Shown one piece after another: positions 34,765 to 46,009 of a stretch of DNA of 64,000 nucleotides. Source of the DNA: Nipponacmea schrenckii (lineage: Eukaryota > Mollusca > Gastropoda > Lottiidae); contig CM060203.1 of the NCBI GenBank assembly GCA_030562195.1, positions 16,310,534 to 16,374,533 on the forward strand. Direction: 5' to 3'. The translations under genes were made by a program, and so were the position numbers. The notes below the pieces were generated by a model. The model saw only the letters and a program-made list of their open reading frames with translations, was not told where the DNA came from and did not search any database. Numbering within the stretch: the first letter of the stretch is position 1; each line of letters opens with the position of its first letter.

Positions 34765-35575
34765 ATAAAACCTTACCATAAAAAGAAGCTATCATAAGAT
34801 ATAGAAGACAGTGGTAAAAATGTGGGTCGAGAAATGAACATTTTTAAGAAATAACCACTAATTATCCAACATTTAATAAATTCCAATATATAGTCAAAAT
34901 TCTTAGAATGACACACCAAAAATAAATGAAAACGTTTTTCCTCTTACATGGAATAGAAACACACTTCTCTGTGAGAAAATTCAATTGAAAAAATCTTCAC
35001 TTGATTAAAAAATTTAATCTGTAAAGACTATTTAAAAAAAGGTTGATTTGTGATTTCCAAATTTAGTGCTGCTTTAGAAATGATATTCCAAGTTAGGAAA
35101 AATTTGACTTGTCCATGAATAAAATATTGAATATTTTATATTGAATAGCGTATAATACCACTGTAAAATTATTTATTGCATAATCCATAGAATTCTTATA
35201 ATAAGTTAAATATCCCTCACAAAAATAAGAATCACCAAGTAATGTGTTTATAACATGACAAACAAACAAATAGTTTATAGAATGAGGATTTTCCCTCTTC
35301 CTTTATAATCATAACATCCTCTAGACTACACCTCTTACACTGAAAATAGGAAATTCAACTTTAAAGATGGTTTTCCTCTACAAATATCCTATTTCTTTCT
35401 GAATTATTCATTGAGACGATTCGGAAGAGAAATTTCTCCAAAATATGAAAGTAATATGAATATATTCATCTAATAAAATGAATAGAGTTTGATTTTAAAT
35501 AAAAAATTAATCTATTGAGAAAGTGAAATGATCGATTCCAGCTGAAAGCTTATTGTGTATATTTTCGAGATATAG
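34765..35575. other. Intron, nothing recognised
   Basis: AT-rich unique sequence between minisatellites, no coding signal on either strand. Confidence 0.45.
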
Positions 35576-35587
35576 AAGCATGAAACC

Positions 35588-35765
35588 ATATAATGCCCAC
35601 CCTTATTACCCTCGAATATCTGGTAAATCTATATCATTATAATGCCCACCCTTTATTACCCTCCAATATATCTGGTAAATCTATATCACTGTATAATGCC
35701 CACCCTTTATTACCCTCCAATATATCTGGTAAATCTATATCACTGTATAATGCCCACCCTTTATT
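35588..35765. repeat. Minisatellite, about 57-bp unit, 3 copies
   Basis: Units of tataatgcccaccctttatt-accctccaatatatctggta-aatctatatcactg; the later two copies are almost identical. Confidence 0.93.
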
Positions 35766-35821
35766 ATTATAGTTTTCTTTTCAACTAATGAGAAACTCAG
35801 TAATCTAATTAGATAAAAGAT

Positions 35822-36172
35822 AGCCTGCCAGGCAAGGTAATATACGCTCACTGGCAGTATTGGATTTGAATAATAAATTGGGGCACAACTCAAAAAAAAT
35901 TCATTGAAATTGTTATCAATGCCAATGCCACACCAAGTTTCATTAAAATCCATTCAAAATTGTACTTTCTATTGTGTCTACAACAAATATAGAGACAGGG
36001 TCAATAACCCAAAAACGGTTCAACTAAAAATCGTCAAAATCGAACTTGACAACTGTCATATAAATTCCAATGCTCACACAAAGTTTCATTAAAATCAATA
36101 GGAATGCATGACCAACAGACCGACAGGTGCAGCGGCAATATAAGTCCACAAATTCACGGGGTCTTATAAAAA
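35822..36172. mobile_element. Short copy of the 161-bp-unit element
   Basis: gccaggcaaggtaatatacg at the left; aacttgacaactgtcatata and cacaaagtttcattaaaatc inside; gcagcggcaatataagtcca and cttataaaa at the right. About two core units, versus eleven in the 30.9-kb copy. Confidence 0.85.
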
Positions 36173-36462
36173 AAAACTAAAATCACCTCTAATAATTGGC
36201 CAATAAGATGATTTGAACAGAATTATCAAGTTAACAAGAAATAGGGCTTCTGTCTTGGTCAATATTAATTTGAAATTTCAGGGAATGCCACTTTAACTTA
36301 AACTATCAATTATTCAAATAAATTAAAAGAAAGACACTTCTGAACAGATTGGAAAGGAAAAAACCTATACCTCATTTTAAATCACATGCTCGCTATTTTA
36401 CAGTCATGGTTGTTTTTTATTGGAAGTGGAAATATAAAGAAAACTTTATCTTTTTAGTAAAT

Positions 36463-36960
36463 GGACCATGTCCCTTTGGTGCAATCAACATAATTCTGAC
36501 CCATGTAGAATAAAGAGTCTACCTTTGTCTCATGGGCTGAATTCAGACAGGACCATGTCCTTGTGTATTGGACCTAATTCTGACTCATGTAAAATAAGGA
36601 GTCTAGGTTTGTTCCCATGGGTTGAACATTAAACAGGACCATATCCTTGTGTATTGGATCTGATTCTGACCCATGTAAAATAAAGAGTCTACCTTTGTCT
36701 CCATGGGCTGAATGTCTGACAGGACCATGTCCTTGTGGTAGTGGACTTAATTCTGACACATGTAGAATAAAGAGTCTAGGTTTGTCCCCATAGACTGAAT
36801 GTCAAAGAGTACCATGTCCTTGTGTATTGGACTTAATTCTGACCCATGTTAAATAAAGAGTCTATGTTTGTCCCCCTGGACTGAATGTCAGAGAGTACCA
36901 TGTCCTTGTGTATTGGACCTAATTCTGACCTATGTAATATAAAGAGTTTTTGTATCCAAA
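36463..36960. repeat. Minisatellite, about 86-bp unit, about 5.7 copies
   Basis: Units of gaccatgtccttgtgtattg-gacctaattctgacccatgt-aaaataaagagtctaccttt-gtccccatgggctgaatgtc. Two further units are at 12.4 kb, 24 kb away in the same gene. Confidence 0.94.
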
Positions 36961-37093
36961 TTTATGGCATAAAAATCATTAATAACATTAATAGCACAAA
37001 ATCACAAATACAAAATGTGGATATTGAAAATGTTTAATGGTTTTCTGCAAACTGGTAGGAAATTGTTGATTTAAATCAATAAAAAAGTCTCAC

Positions 37094-37216
37094 CTATATA
37101 AAGCTGTGTATAATTGATTTATAAAACATATTGGATAGACAATTTCCTCATCATTATAATCCATTACATTGTTAAATATTATCTTGTCTTCCATTATCAC
37201 CGTTATTGAACCGTTT
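37094..37216 (-). CDS. Candidate 123-nt linker exon
   Basis: A minus-strand open stretch with a good donor (ATATAG then gtgagact) and a weaker acceptor (ttaagttttctgaag). It enters with one base and leaves with two, matching the phase-2 boundaries of both neighbours (48703 and 34220). Its length is 41 codons. It would read NGSITVIMEDKIIFNNVMDY then NDEEIVYPICFINQLYTALY. The composition looks coding (acidic, tyrosine-containing), unlike its AT-rich flanks. An internal ATG (MEDKIIF) preceded by an in-frame TGA means it could also start a short isoform without the FERM domain. Its conservation is not known to me. Confidence 0.6.
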
Positions 37217-37639
37217 CTTCAGAAAACTTAACCCCCAAATTTAATGTACTCAATACACAATTTTCACCAAAACAGTCAATACATTTTGATGTAAAATACG
37301 AATATTTTTTCATACATAACTTTTATACACTTATTCACACAATCCGAACAGACCTTCATATTGGTTTTTATATTTGTACACAATAGTATAACATCATATG
37401 ATTTTGACTATAAAATTTCATAAACATAAAGTTTCCTAATGAAAACTTCAGGTTTCCTTTTACAATATTAGTTCAATATCCTGCTGGGTCATACTAACAG
37501 GTCTAAGATAGTAAGACTGTAGGCAATAGTGAAGTCATTGCCTTGGACTGATTCAAACAATTAGGTCTGAAACACCCACTACATCCTTCTTTTAATATGA
37601 ACATAATATAGAATGAACATAACTTAAATGAGCATAATT

Positions 37640-37865
37640 TACCGCGTTCTATCGTGTTCAGAAGCCAATTTCTACCAATTATCACTAAGGTAAGGTCAAT
37701 AACTCATAAAAAGTTAATAATAAAATTATCCAAATTTTGTCATAGATCTCATCATAATGAATGCTCATACCAAATTTCATTTGAATCCTATAAAAACTGT
37801 AGGCTCTATCGCTTTCACAAGCCAATTGTGGATGGATGGATTAAATTATAAAGTAGGCTTATAAA
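37640..37865. repeat. Fragment of the 161-bp-unit element
   Basis: aggtcaataactcataaaaa, gctcataccaaatttcattt, tcctataaaaactgtaggct and gtggatggatggatt; the right end is altered. Confidence 0.75.
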
Positions 37866-38144
37866 AACATTAACTTAAATTTGGAGTATTTGAGCTCAGG
37901 TGGAAAATCCAATTGATAAATCAATGTTTATAGATTTTTCAAGTTATAAGCGTCAAAATCAGACCTACATGTAATTAATCACGATCTAAAGTGTGTTGGT
38001 ATTTAACATGAAACTTCCATGGTGATAATTAAACACAATTAGACCTAGAATATAACTACCAATTATTCATACCCTATATATTGATATCATACCAATATAT
38101 GTGTAGATATTTAAATAAGCTATTTCCTTGTTTAACTGTCACAG

Positions 38145-38810
38145 GAGGAAATTGGATTATAAGATCCATAATAATGTTACAGGAAAAAATTGGATTATAA
38201 GATACATAATAATGTTACAGGAGGAAATTGAATTTTAAGATCCATAATAATGTCACAGGAGGAAATTGGATTATAAGATCCATAATAAATGTCACAGGAG
38301 GAAATTGGATTATAAGACCCATAATAAATGTCACAGGAGGAAATTGGATTATAAGATCCATAATAAATGTCACAGAAGGAAATTAGATTATAAGATCCAT
38401 AATAAATGTCACAGAAGGAAATTGGATTATAAGATCCATAATAAATGTCACAGAAGGAAATTGGATTATAAGATCCATAATTAATATCACCGGAGGAAAT
38501 TGAATTATAAGATCCATAATAATGTTACAGGAGGAAATTGAATTATAAGATCCATAATAATGTTACAAGAGGAAATTGGATTATAAGATCCATAATAATG
38601 TCACAGGAAGAAATTTGATTATAAGAGCCATAATAAATGTCACAGAAGGAAATTGGATTATAAGATCCATAATAAATGTCACAGAAGGAAATTGGATTAT
38701 AAGATCCATAATTAATGTCACAGGAGGAAATTGGATTATAAGATCCATAATATTTGTCACAGGAGGAAATTGAATTATAAGATCCATAATATGTGTCACA
38801 GAAGGAAACA
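38145..38810. repeat. Minisatellite, 38-39-bp unit, about 17 copies
   Basis: Units of aggaggaaattggattataa-gatccataataaatgtcac. Because 39 is divisible by three, long open frames appear on both strands; these are artefacts. Confidence 0.95.
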
Positions 38811-38849
38811 TAGGTTTTAACACTGGTTGAAACCCTGACATTATTTGTC

Positions 38850-39890
38850 AAAATGATCTACAATTTGTGCCTAGTCCATAATAAAAGAAAATGGCAGCTT
38901 TTTCTGGATTCAATATCCAATAATACTTAACCAAGTTTGAAATATCAAACCGACAGAACTGAACAGTTAGAAAATAGGTAAGCTTCAAATGACTTAGTCT
39001 AAAATTCCCTCTTTGACTACAGAAATCTTTTGAAACATAAAATTGCTGAGAAAATAAAAATTTGAAGGAAAAGTGAGGCAAAAAAGGGTAAAAATAATGA
39101 AAGTAAGAATTCACCTGCAGGAAACCATACTCTTGAGATTGGTGTGAAAATAGAGGTAAGTTATAGCAGCCATGATGGAATAACAAAAGTCTGGTATTAG
39201 TTTATTGTCCCGGTGCCAAGATCAGAGAGAACTGTTATTTAGAATAAGTGGTATAATTATCTGGTACCTGAAGCCATTTCTATTATATAGCAATATCTAA
39301 TATACTCCTGTTCTATATTATTATCATCATACTTTCATTATTAAAACAATATGATATACTTCTGTTCTAAATTATTATTCATACTTTCATTATAAAAACG
39401 ATATTTGATTTGCTACACTTCTATACTTCCAATTATACATCATATAATCCTGTTCTATACTGTTATCATACTGTATAAAAGCAATATCTGATATACTAAA
39501 CTTCTATACTTTCATTTAACAGATATTCCTGTTCAATTTTATTATCATACTTTAAATCATATAAAATGCTTCTTACAAATTGTTCTGAATTCAAATCACA
39601 TACCAAATTCTATTAAAATTCGTTGAAAGCAAGAGATTTGAAAGCTTTAACAAGGACATGTGAATGGACAGACAATATTGGTGAATTTTCTGATGCAATG
39701 CAGATTTATGTTGTTTCTTTTTTTAGTTCAGAGATGGTGATGCTAGTAGTGATTAAGGTATTTGTTGGTTAAAACTAATAGTAGTAAAGCATGGATTAGT
39801 GGAATTAGTCCTGAAAGTTGTGTCCAATGATTAGCTGTGAAGAAATAAAAGCTAACAGAGTGATATAAAACACTATAAAATAAAAATACT
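38850..39890. other. Intron, weak local repeats
   Basis: 39290-39560 contains loosely repeated 'ttctat-ctttcatta / tattatcatactttcatta' segments. A minus-strand segment at 39111-39175 starts ATGGCTGCTATAACTTACC and ends at a donor-like gtgaattc in phase 2 (see rejected list). Confidence 0.45.
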
Positions 39891-39894
39891 CTAC

Positions 39895-39912
39895 CCAGAT
39901 TGAGCGTAAGGG
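39895..39912 (-). CDS. Candidate 18-nt microexon in the linker
   Basis: On the minus strand a strong acceptor (ttttgttcttgtattttttcag, with ctaat about 20 bases upstream) is followed by 18 bases and the donor gtagagtatt. Entering in phase 2 after the 48703 exon, it reads D-PYAQS-G and leaves in phase 2, so it preserves the frame into either 37216 or 34220. Short frame-preserving microexons with long pyrimidine tracts are typical of neuronal cassettes (established for vertebrates). No transcript support is visible. Confidence 0.42.
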
Positions 39913-39984
39913 CTGAAAAAATACAAGAACAAAATTAGAAAAACTAAAATCTAAATACTAATAAGGTGTTGACTAAATAAAAGG

Positions 39985-40372
39985 TAGATTATCAGGCAAG
40001 GTAATATACGCCCATTGGCAGAATTGAATCAGCAGAATGAAATATTCATCCTTCAGTCAAACACTTCTTTTGTATGTTGATAAATGTACAATATTACTAA
40101 GTTTCATTAATATCCATCAAGAATCGTGCTTTCTAGAGTTTTTACAAGCCAAAGATGAAAATCAACCAAAAATTGTAGCTTCTATAACACCCAATTGTTC
40201 ATCGAAAAATGGTCAAATTCGAACTTTTCCACCTTCTTATAAATTCCAAAAGAAAGTTCATTAAAATCTTATAAATAATTGTAGCTTCTATTGTACCCAC
40301 GACAAATTTTGACAGACGGACCAGGGTGCTGACAATATACATCCACATATTCGTGTGGGCGTATAAAAATGT
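39985..40372. mobile_element. Short copy of the 161-bp-unit element
   Basis: Left aggcaaggtaatatacgccc; right gacagacggaccagggtgct, caatatacatccacatattc and gtgtgggcgtataaaa, with inverted TATACGCCCA / TGTGGGCGTATA ends. About two core units. Confidence 0.85.
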
Positions 40373-40374
40373 TC

Positions 40375-41000
40375 TGCACCTAATGTGCAAATGAAGACAG
40401 GCAAAGTCCTGCAACTCTGCATCAGAGTTAACTTAACTTGGGTACAGATCAAACAGACTAAATATTCCGTCTGGGTTTAGTTTAAAAATGTAACAAAAAT
40501 CATGAAGGAAAATAAAGCAGCAAACATTTAAAATGTTAAGAGTTATCTCCCATCAGCTAAATTTCAAGAATTTAAGATATTTCTATAAATCACTAGTCAT
40601 TAGTCAATGAATTGTAACTTGTAATAATCTTGAGCAATGAGATAATAATTCTGGGCATAACAGCTTATAATTATCAGTGTATTATCTATAAGGTACATAT
40701 ATGATTTAAATGATAATTGATTGATGGGGCCATAAGATTAATTTGTATTAAGAGTAATACTCCACATATACGATTTCAGGATAACACTTTTCATAAAGTT
40801 GAAAGAAGGCTGCTTTTATGGGGACCACGACTGGGCCTTCGTATTATATGGAACTTCGACTAAATGAGATTTCACTGTATTTAGAAATTTTCAAGTTTTA
40901 TTTTCTACAATTAAAGCATAAGCCAACCAACTCCTCCAACTGCCTCCTTTTATAAATAAAAAAAATCCACACCTTTAAATTAATACTACCTTTTAGAATT
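40375..41000. other. Intron, nothing recognised
   Basis: AT-rich unique sequence with a SINE-tail scrap near 40376-40400 (gcacctaatgtgcaaatgaa). No coding signal. Confidence 0.45.
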
Positions 41001-41004
41001 GACA

Positions 41005-41140
41005 CAACTGACATTGTGAAGATGATACAAGAATGGTGGCTATACCGTAGCTTGACATTGTGAAAATGATACAAGAATGGTGGCTATACTATATTGCAGT
41101 CAAGGTATAATAGTGTAAAAGTTTGACATTGTGAAGATGT
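41005..41140 (+). repeat. Family-1 MITE tail, tandemly duplicated
   Basis: Two units of gacattgtgaagatgatacaa-gaatggtggctata, then ttgcagtcaaggtataatag and another gacattgtgaagatg. Confidence 0.75.
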
Positions 41141-41454
41141 CAGATGCACTCAATAAAAATGTGAAGAATGTACACAATTTATATTTGATATAAACTCTGT
41201 TCTACTTGTTATATTACACCAGCTGCCATTAAAATTACTCTACGTTTTAACAGAAATTGTTTAAATATGTATCCATGGTATTCAGAATTTCTTAAGACGT
41301 TATGATTTTTCAAACACGGATAATTATGGATACACATGGATTTGAAGGCTCAAATTTCAAAGGTAAGCTCTGTACACTATTTCTGATTAGCTAAGCAAAA
41401 GATTTCATGTGTTTGAGGCTGTCGGATGATTGTCCGAAACAAATCAAGACTGGG

Positions 41455-41630
41455 CCCCTTTAAGTAGAGGGGGGGGAAACTACTATCTCGTAGTTCCGGG
41501 AAAGCACAGGCCTAGGAATCAGACCTAATTTTTATTTCCTCGCACCGATCGGGATTCGAACTCACCTAGTCGCCTAGCAGACGACAGTCCAACACGCTAA
41601 CCACTGAGCCATTCACCACCCTAGATTTCA
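41455..41630 (-). mobile_element. Second tRNA-headed SINE type
   Basis: On the minus strand the head reads tggctcagtggttagcgtgt (A-box) and, about 45 bases on, gagttcgaatcccgatcggt (B-box). Box spacing and sequence resemble a tRNA, but there is no closed cloverleaf or anticodon arm I can fold. The body extends to cccggaactacgagatagta and a C run. It differs from the main SINE in head and body. Confidence 0.75.
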
Positions 41631-41684
41631 ATTCCAATGTGGAGAACTGGGCTGTTTATGTAGATATTACATTGAAATGAAATG

Positions 41685-41965
41685 AATTGAGTTTTGCGTC
41701 CTACTCTTCTGCATCTATAGACTAATGGCACCATGTACATGTAGTGTGCAATGAGGGAAATTTTGCCAGGACAGCGGCATTAGCCTACTCTTTTTGCAAT
41801 TTCCAACTGTCGAGGGATTTTTAACGTGTACAGCTTGTCCCATCCAAACGTCTAGAAGCTTTTTCCATGTCAGTCCCTCCGACTTGCATCATTGACCTTT
41901 GCCGCGATTGAACCCGGGACCTTCAGGTTAGTGGGCAAGTGTCTAAACAACTGAGCCACCACAGC
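41685..41965 (-). mobile_element. tRNA-derived SINE, complete minus-strand copy
   Basis: Best copy of the main family. On the minus strand the head is gtggtggctcagttgtttag (A-box) and cccgggttcaatcgcggcaa (B-box GGTTCAATC), followed by the body (aaaaagcttctagacgtttg, acagttggaaattgc) and the tail ending gtaggacgcaaaactcaatt. No terminal inverted repeats. Confidence 0.88.
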
Positions 41966-42109
41966 TTGTAGCATATGGGGCCTTGGTTTATTGTCCTATC
42001 TGAACGACTAGAGCCCTTTTTCATTGTATCTATATTTTTATCTGGTTTCCCCTTGCTAGTCAGATAAGCTGTAATTGAAATATTGTTTAGTCCCTCAGAT
42101 GGGACACTG

Positions 42110-42250
42110 GACAGTTTAGAAAAACTGCAAAAAAGAGTAGTGTAAAACCGTTGTCCTTGCACAATTTCCCTCATTCCCACTGCATGGCATTGACTGATTT
42201 CACTAGCCCTTTAGACACAGAAAAGTAGCATGTAAACTTCCTTTCAATTT
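42110..42250 (+). repeat. SINE fragment, plus strand
   Basis: aaactgcaaaaaagagtagt, ttgcacaatttccctcattc and gcatggcattgactga, then gcatgtaaacttccttt. Lies tail-to-tail with the 41685 copy, forming a potential snap-back. Confidence 0.75.
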
Positions 42251-42589
42251 ATCAGATTGTATAAAACAAGATAACATTTTTATTTTAAGGGCCCCTTGTA
42301 TTTCAATCAGTTTGCATAAAAAAAAAAACAAGAGAAAAAAAACGTACATTGGCAAACTTTCTCAATAGTGTGAAACTACAGGGGTAAAATACACAATAAC
42401 TTGTCGGGTCAAAAATATTAAATATTCATTATTGTGTAGTTGAAAATTTATACTGCCAATCCTTTTCTGCTCAAATTACTTCCAATTCATTCACATGATC
42501 CTTATATTGTTGTCAGAATTACATCAGCTATAGATACAACACGAAATCAAGCAATTCCTTTAGTATAAAATTTGATATAACTCATCTTG

Positions 42590-42810
42590 AAGGATACTCA
42601 TTACCCCATTTGATAAACATTACCAATTTTGATAAGCATAACAAATTTTCATATTACCCACTTTGATAAAGATTATTCCTTTTAGTTTAACGTAACCCCT
42701 TTTAATAAACATTACTATAGATTTTAATAATAAACATTACCCATTTTAATAAACATTACCAATTTTGATAAAGATTAAAAATTGTCACATTACTCATTTT
42801 GATAAATAAG
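42590..42810. repeat. Degenerate minisatellite 'acattacccattttgataa'
   Basis: About nine loose units of 20-27 bp (cattaccccatttgataaac, cattaccaattttgataag and so on). Confidence 0.8.
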
Positions 42811-42814
42811 CATT

Positions 42815-43385
42815 GCTTGTTAAAGACCAGAGAACGCTGGTTGAAACATCGGTCAAATAAAGTTAGTAAAAGTATTCCATAAGAATTTGTTCACTTTATG
42901 ACCAATGTTGATAAACATCAGCCATGCAATGAGGGATATTTAGCCATGGGTATCATCACCATATTTTATGATTATCATTATTTCTAGGGGAAGTTGTTTT
43001 ATTTCAAACAAACATTGAAATCTTAAAATCTTTTCCTCAATGGGCATAAAAACTCTAGTTTAATTAAACACCTACAAGATAAGCCTTCCATTACTTCAAT
43101 GAATTCATTCATAGAAATAGTCATACTGTTTAATAGTTTAATTCTCAAATTTCTGTCTAAGATATTGAACTATTGGCCACCATTAAGAGAAGAAAAAAAT
43201 GATAAATGGTTTGTAATATTATAGGTTCCACTCCATTGGAAGTCAATAATCAGTTAACAGTTTGTTTTTAGATAATCAAGTTTACAACAATAATCAAGTC
43301 TACTAAATCAAGCGTGCCAATAATGGACTAAGATTTTAGCCACCATGCATTTTATGCATTCATATATCTTCACAATAATACAAAT
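42815..43385. other. Intron, nothing recognised
   Basis: AT-rich unique sequence; a family-1 MITE arm starts just after, at about 43395 (accttgactgcaacagcc-acc). Confidence 0.45.
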
Positions 43386-43459
43386 TTCTTCATACACCTT
43401 GACTGCAACAGCCACCATTTCCTGTTGCAGAATGCAGTGATTTGATATGTATGTATAGT

Positions 43460-43815
43460 GGAGCTATATTCTATACCTCTGACTATTATCTCTAACTATT
43501 TTATACCTCGGACTATTTTATATCTCGGACTATTTTATGCCTCTGGCTATTTTATATCTCTGACTATATTGTATCTGACTATTTTATACCTGACTATATT
43601 TTATACCTCTGACTATTTTATATCTCTAACTACATTTTATTTCTGACTATTCTATACCTCTGACTATTTTATATCTCTGACTATATTTTATACCTCTGAC
43701 TATACTTTATACCTGACTATTTTATACCTCTGACTATTTTATATCGCTTACTTTTTTATACCTGACTTTTTTATACATCTCTGACTATATTCTATATCTC
43801 TGACTATTTTATATC
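43460..43815. repeat. Minisatellite, about 17-bp unit, about 20 copies
   Basis: Units of ctctgactattttatac with 'atat' and 'ctaac' variants and some dropped bases. Confidence 0.93.
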
Positions 43816-43817
43816 AT

Positions 43818-44260
43818 GACAAATTGAGTTGGGTTTACCTTTCACAAATGGCCGACATGAAGTCAACTTTCAGAAGCACTTTAGAAATCTGTAACCTTGT
43901 GAATTATTCAAACTCAAAGCCCAGCAGACGACAATAAAGGTGATGAAGAATTGTTTGGCAGTAGTTCATGACAAATTGAGTTAGGTTTACCTTTCACAAA
44001 TGGCTGACATAAGGTTAACTTTAAGAAACACTGGCTGAGACATTAGAAATCTGTAACCTTGTGGATTATTCAAACCCAAAACCCACCAGACGATAATAAA
44101 GGCGATTTTCAAAACTGAGTTTGGTCTTACCTTCCACAAATCAAACATTTGAAAGCACTAGACATGGCTGCAACTAAGGTGATAACGAGTTGATTAAAAA
44201 TAAAATAGAGTCTGGCCTTACCTTCCACAAATCAAGCTTGCACTCTTCCCCATGTAATAC
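43818..44260. repeat. Diverged segmental repeat, about 135-155 bp, 3-4 copies
   Basis: Copies share 'catgacaaattgagttgggt', 'ttacctttcacaaatggc', 'gaaatctgtaaccttgtg' and 'gacgacaataaaggtgatga'. On the minus strand each copy presents a donor-like site (AAAG or GGAAG then gtaaac, gtaagacc or gtaaggcc). Confidence 0.85.
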
Positions 44261-44264
44261 TGTA

Positions 44265-45675
44265 ATACATGTAACTCTTTTCCACAATCCAACAACACAC
44301 AATGATTAATTCATTCTTTTCATCAGTTCAACAATTCACCATTAATCCACACTGACTACATTAGTTATCGACAAAATATTTAAATATTTTTTTTCAAAGT
44401 TTGAAGTCTTCACAATTTTATCTTTAAATTTTATTCAAACACTTTAACATAAGCAATCACCAGTGGCAATGTCTTTTTATATGTGAATGTCAATTTTTCT
44501 TTCTAGAAGTTTGTCTCAAAAAAAAGAGGAATATTTTTAAAAAAACATTTTTTTCAAAATTCAAAATTCAATTTGTCCAATAGAACTAATCTTCAAACCA
44601 AATTACACAAATAGTACTAACCAAATTATGGTTCAATAATGTGTTCCTTAGTTACAGACTGACACAACAAGCACTTCTAGTTGGAATTGAATTTTTCCCA
44701 AAGGTAAAAACAAATCCTATGCCAATGCCTGTGCTTTTAGTCGAATAGTAACTTGTAACTTTTAATCACTCTAATGACTATTCCAATGACATCTGAAATC
44801 CTAAAGTCCAATCAACCTACACAATTAACAAAATAAAGTGTCAGAAACATGTGCCTTAGTTACCATAAAATAATAACGTTTAATTAGAATTGCATTTTTC
44901 ACTGAGGTTCACACTATTCCAACAATATCCAAAATCTAATATTACACATAGAATGTCTCATAGAAACAAAAACAAAGAAAGATATTCACTAAACACAGTG
45001 ATGTCATATTAGACATAGTTTAAGTTATCACTGTAACCTGATAAAAAAGGGTGGGGTTTATCTACACAGTGTATTGTCTTGGAAGTTTTTTTTAACCACA
45101 ATTCTGTCTTCACTAATGTAATTAAGAGCTTGTGAAAATGTCTGTGTGACATGAACGGATTTCACTGTAAAATGTAAAAGTTTGCAGTGAAACTTGAGTC
45201 AAAGTTAATCCTTCTAACCACCTTTATCAGACTAAAACTAACTAGATTAGAGGTAAATCACAGGTTAATCTATTTTCTTCTAGTAGGTAAATCAGGTTAG
45301 ATCTTTAATCTCTATTTACCTATATATTGTGTTTTATCAATATATTTTACCTACCCATTACCCCCTTTTCATATTCAAGTCTTAGGGTATTATGCTGTAG
45401 TGAGCTTCAGTTCACCATTCCAAGGGTATATTTCATTAAAATGAAAAATATACAGAAATATTTGACTTTGTAGATCACAATTAAATGCCATATATGTTAG
45501 GATGTAGTAATAGAAGTTAGGGTGGTTGAAAAGTAGCAAGTTACTATTCAACAGAAGACACTGTCACAGGCACAAAAAAAGTGTTGTTATGTTAAATAGT
45601 AGATTTACAGTATGAGCAACATAAAATTTAAAATTCACAAGATTATCAAAATAATATATTATGTGAAAACTAATT
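44265..45675. other. Intron, nothing recognised
   Basis: AT-rich sequence with no tandem repeat and no coding signal. Confidence 0.45.
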
Positions 45676-45680
45676 CTTGA

Positions 45681-46004
45681 AGGAGTAATAGGTCTTAGAA
45701 TGAAGATAAAATTTGCAAATTTTAAACTTTGCCAATAAGAGTTCTATTCATCAGTAAATATACCTGCTGTCATAAAGAAAATAAATATATATCCAAAAAA
45801 CTAAGTAATTATCTATGAAGATACATTCGAATATTGAAAAACACTTAATAAATTGATTAAGCGCTTTTCAAAATGACTTAGTTTTGTGAGTTTTCCAAAT
45901 TTTAAGGGATTCTGGTACTTTATGACACCAGGTAAGTTCACTGATGAATATATACTCATATTAAGAACTAAAATTGTATGTTCCTGTTAAGATGCAGTAT
46001 CCCT
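45681..46004. mobile_element. T2/Kolobok-like MITE, copy 2
   Basis: Right terminus CAGTATCCCT with TTAA at 46005-46008. Left terminus aggagtaataggtcttagaa preceded by ttga (decayed TTAA). Interior matches the 24358 copy (aactaagtaattatctatga, aaatgacttagttttgtgag, accaggtaagttcactgatg). Confidence 0.8.
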
Positions 46005-46009
46005 TTAAG

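Noticed and set aside
38266..38851. Long open frames on both strands at 38.2-38.9 kb
   Set aside because: They translate a 39-bp minisatellite; the period is a multiple of three, so frames stay open on both strands with repetitive peptides.
39111..39175. ATGGCTGCTATAACTTACC segment ending at gtgaattc in phase 2
   Set aside because: Phase fits the next exon, but with no acceptor or promoter signal a one-in-three phase match is not enough.
41545..41625. Possible tRNA gene
   Set aside because: A- and B-boxes are present, but no cloverleaf or anticodon loop can be folded and a non-tRNA body follows; it is a SINE head.
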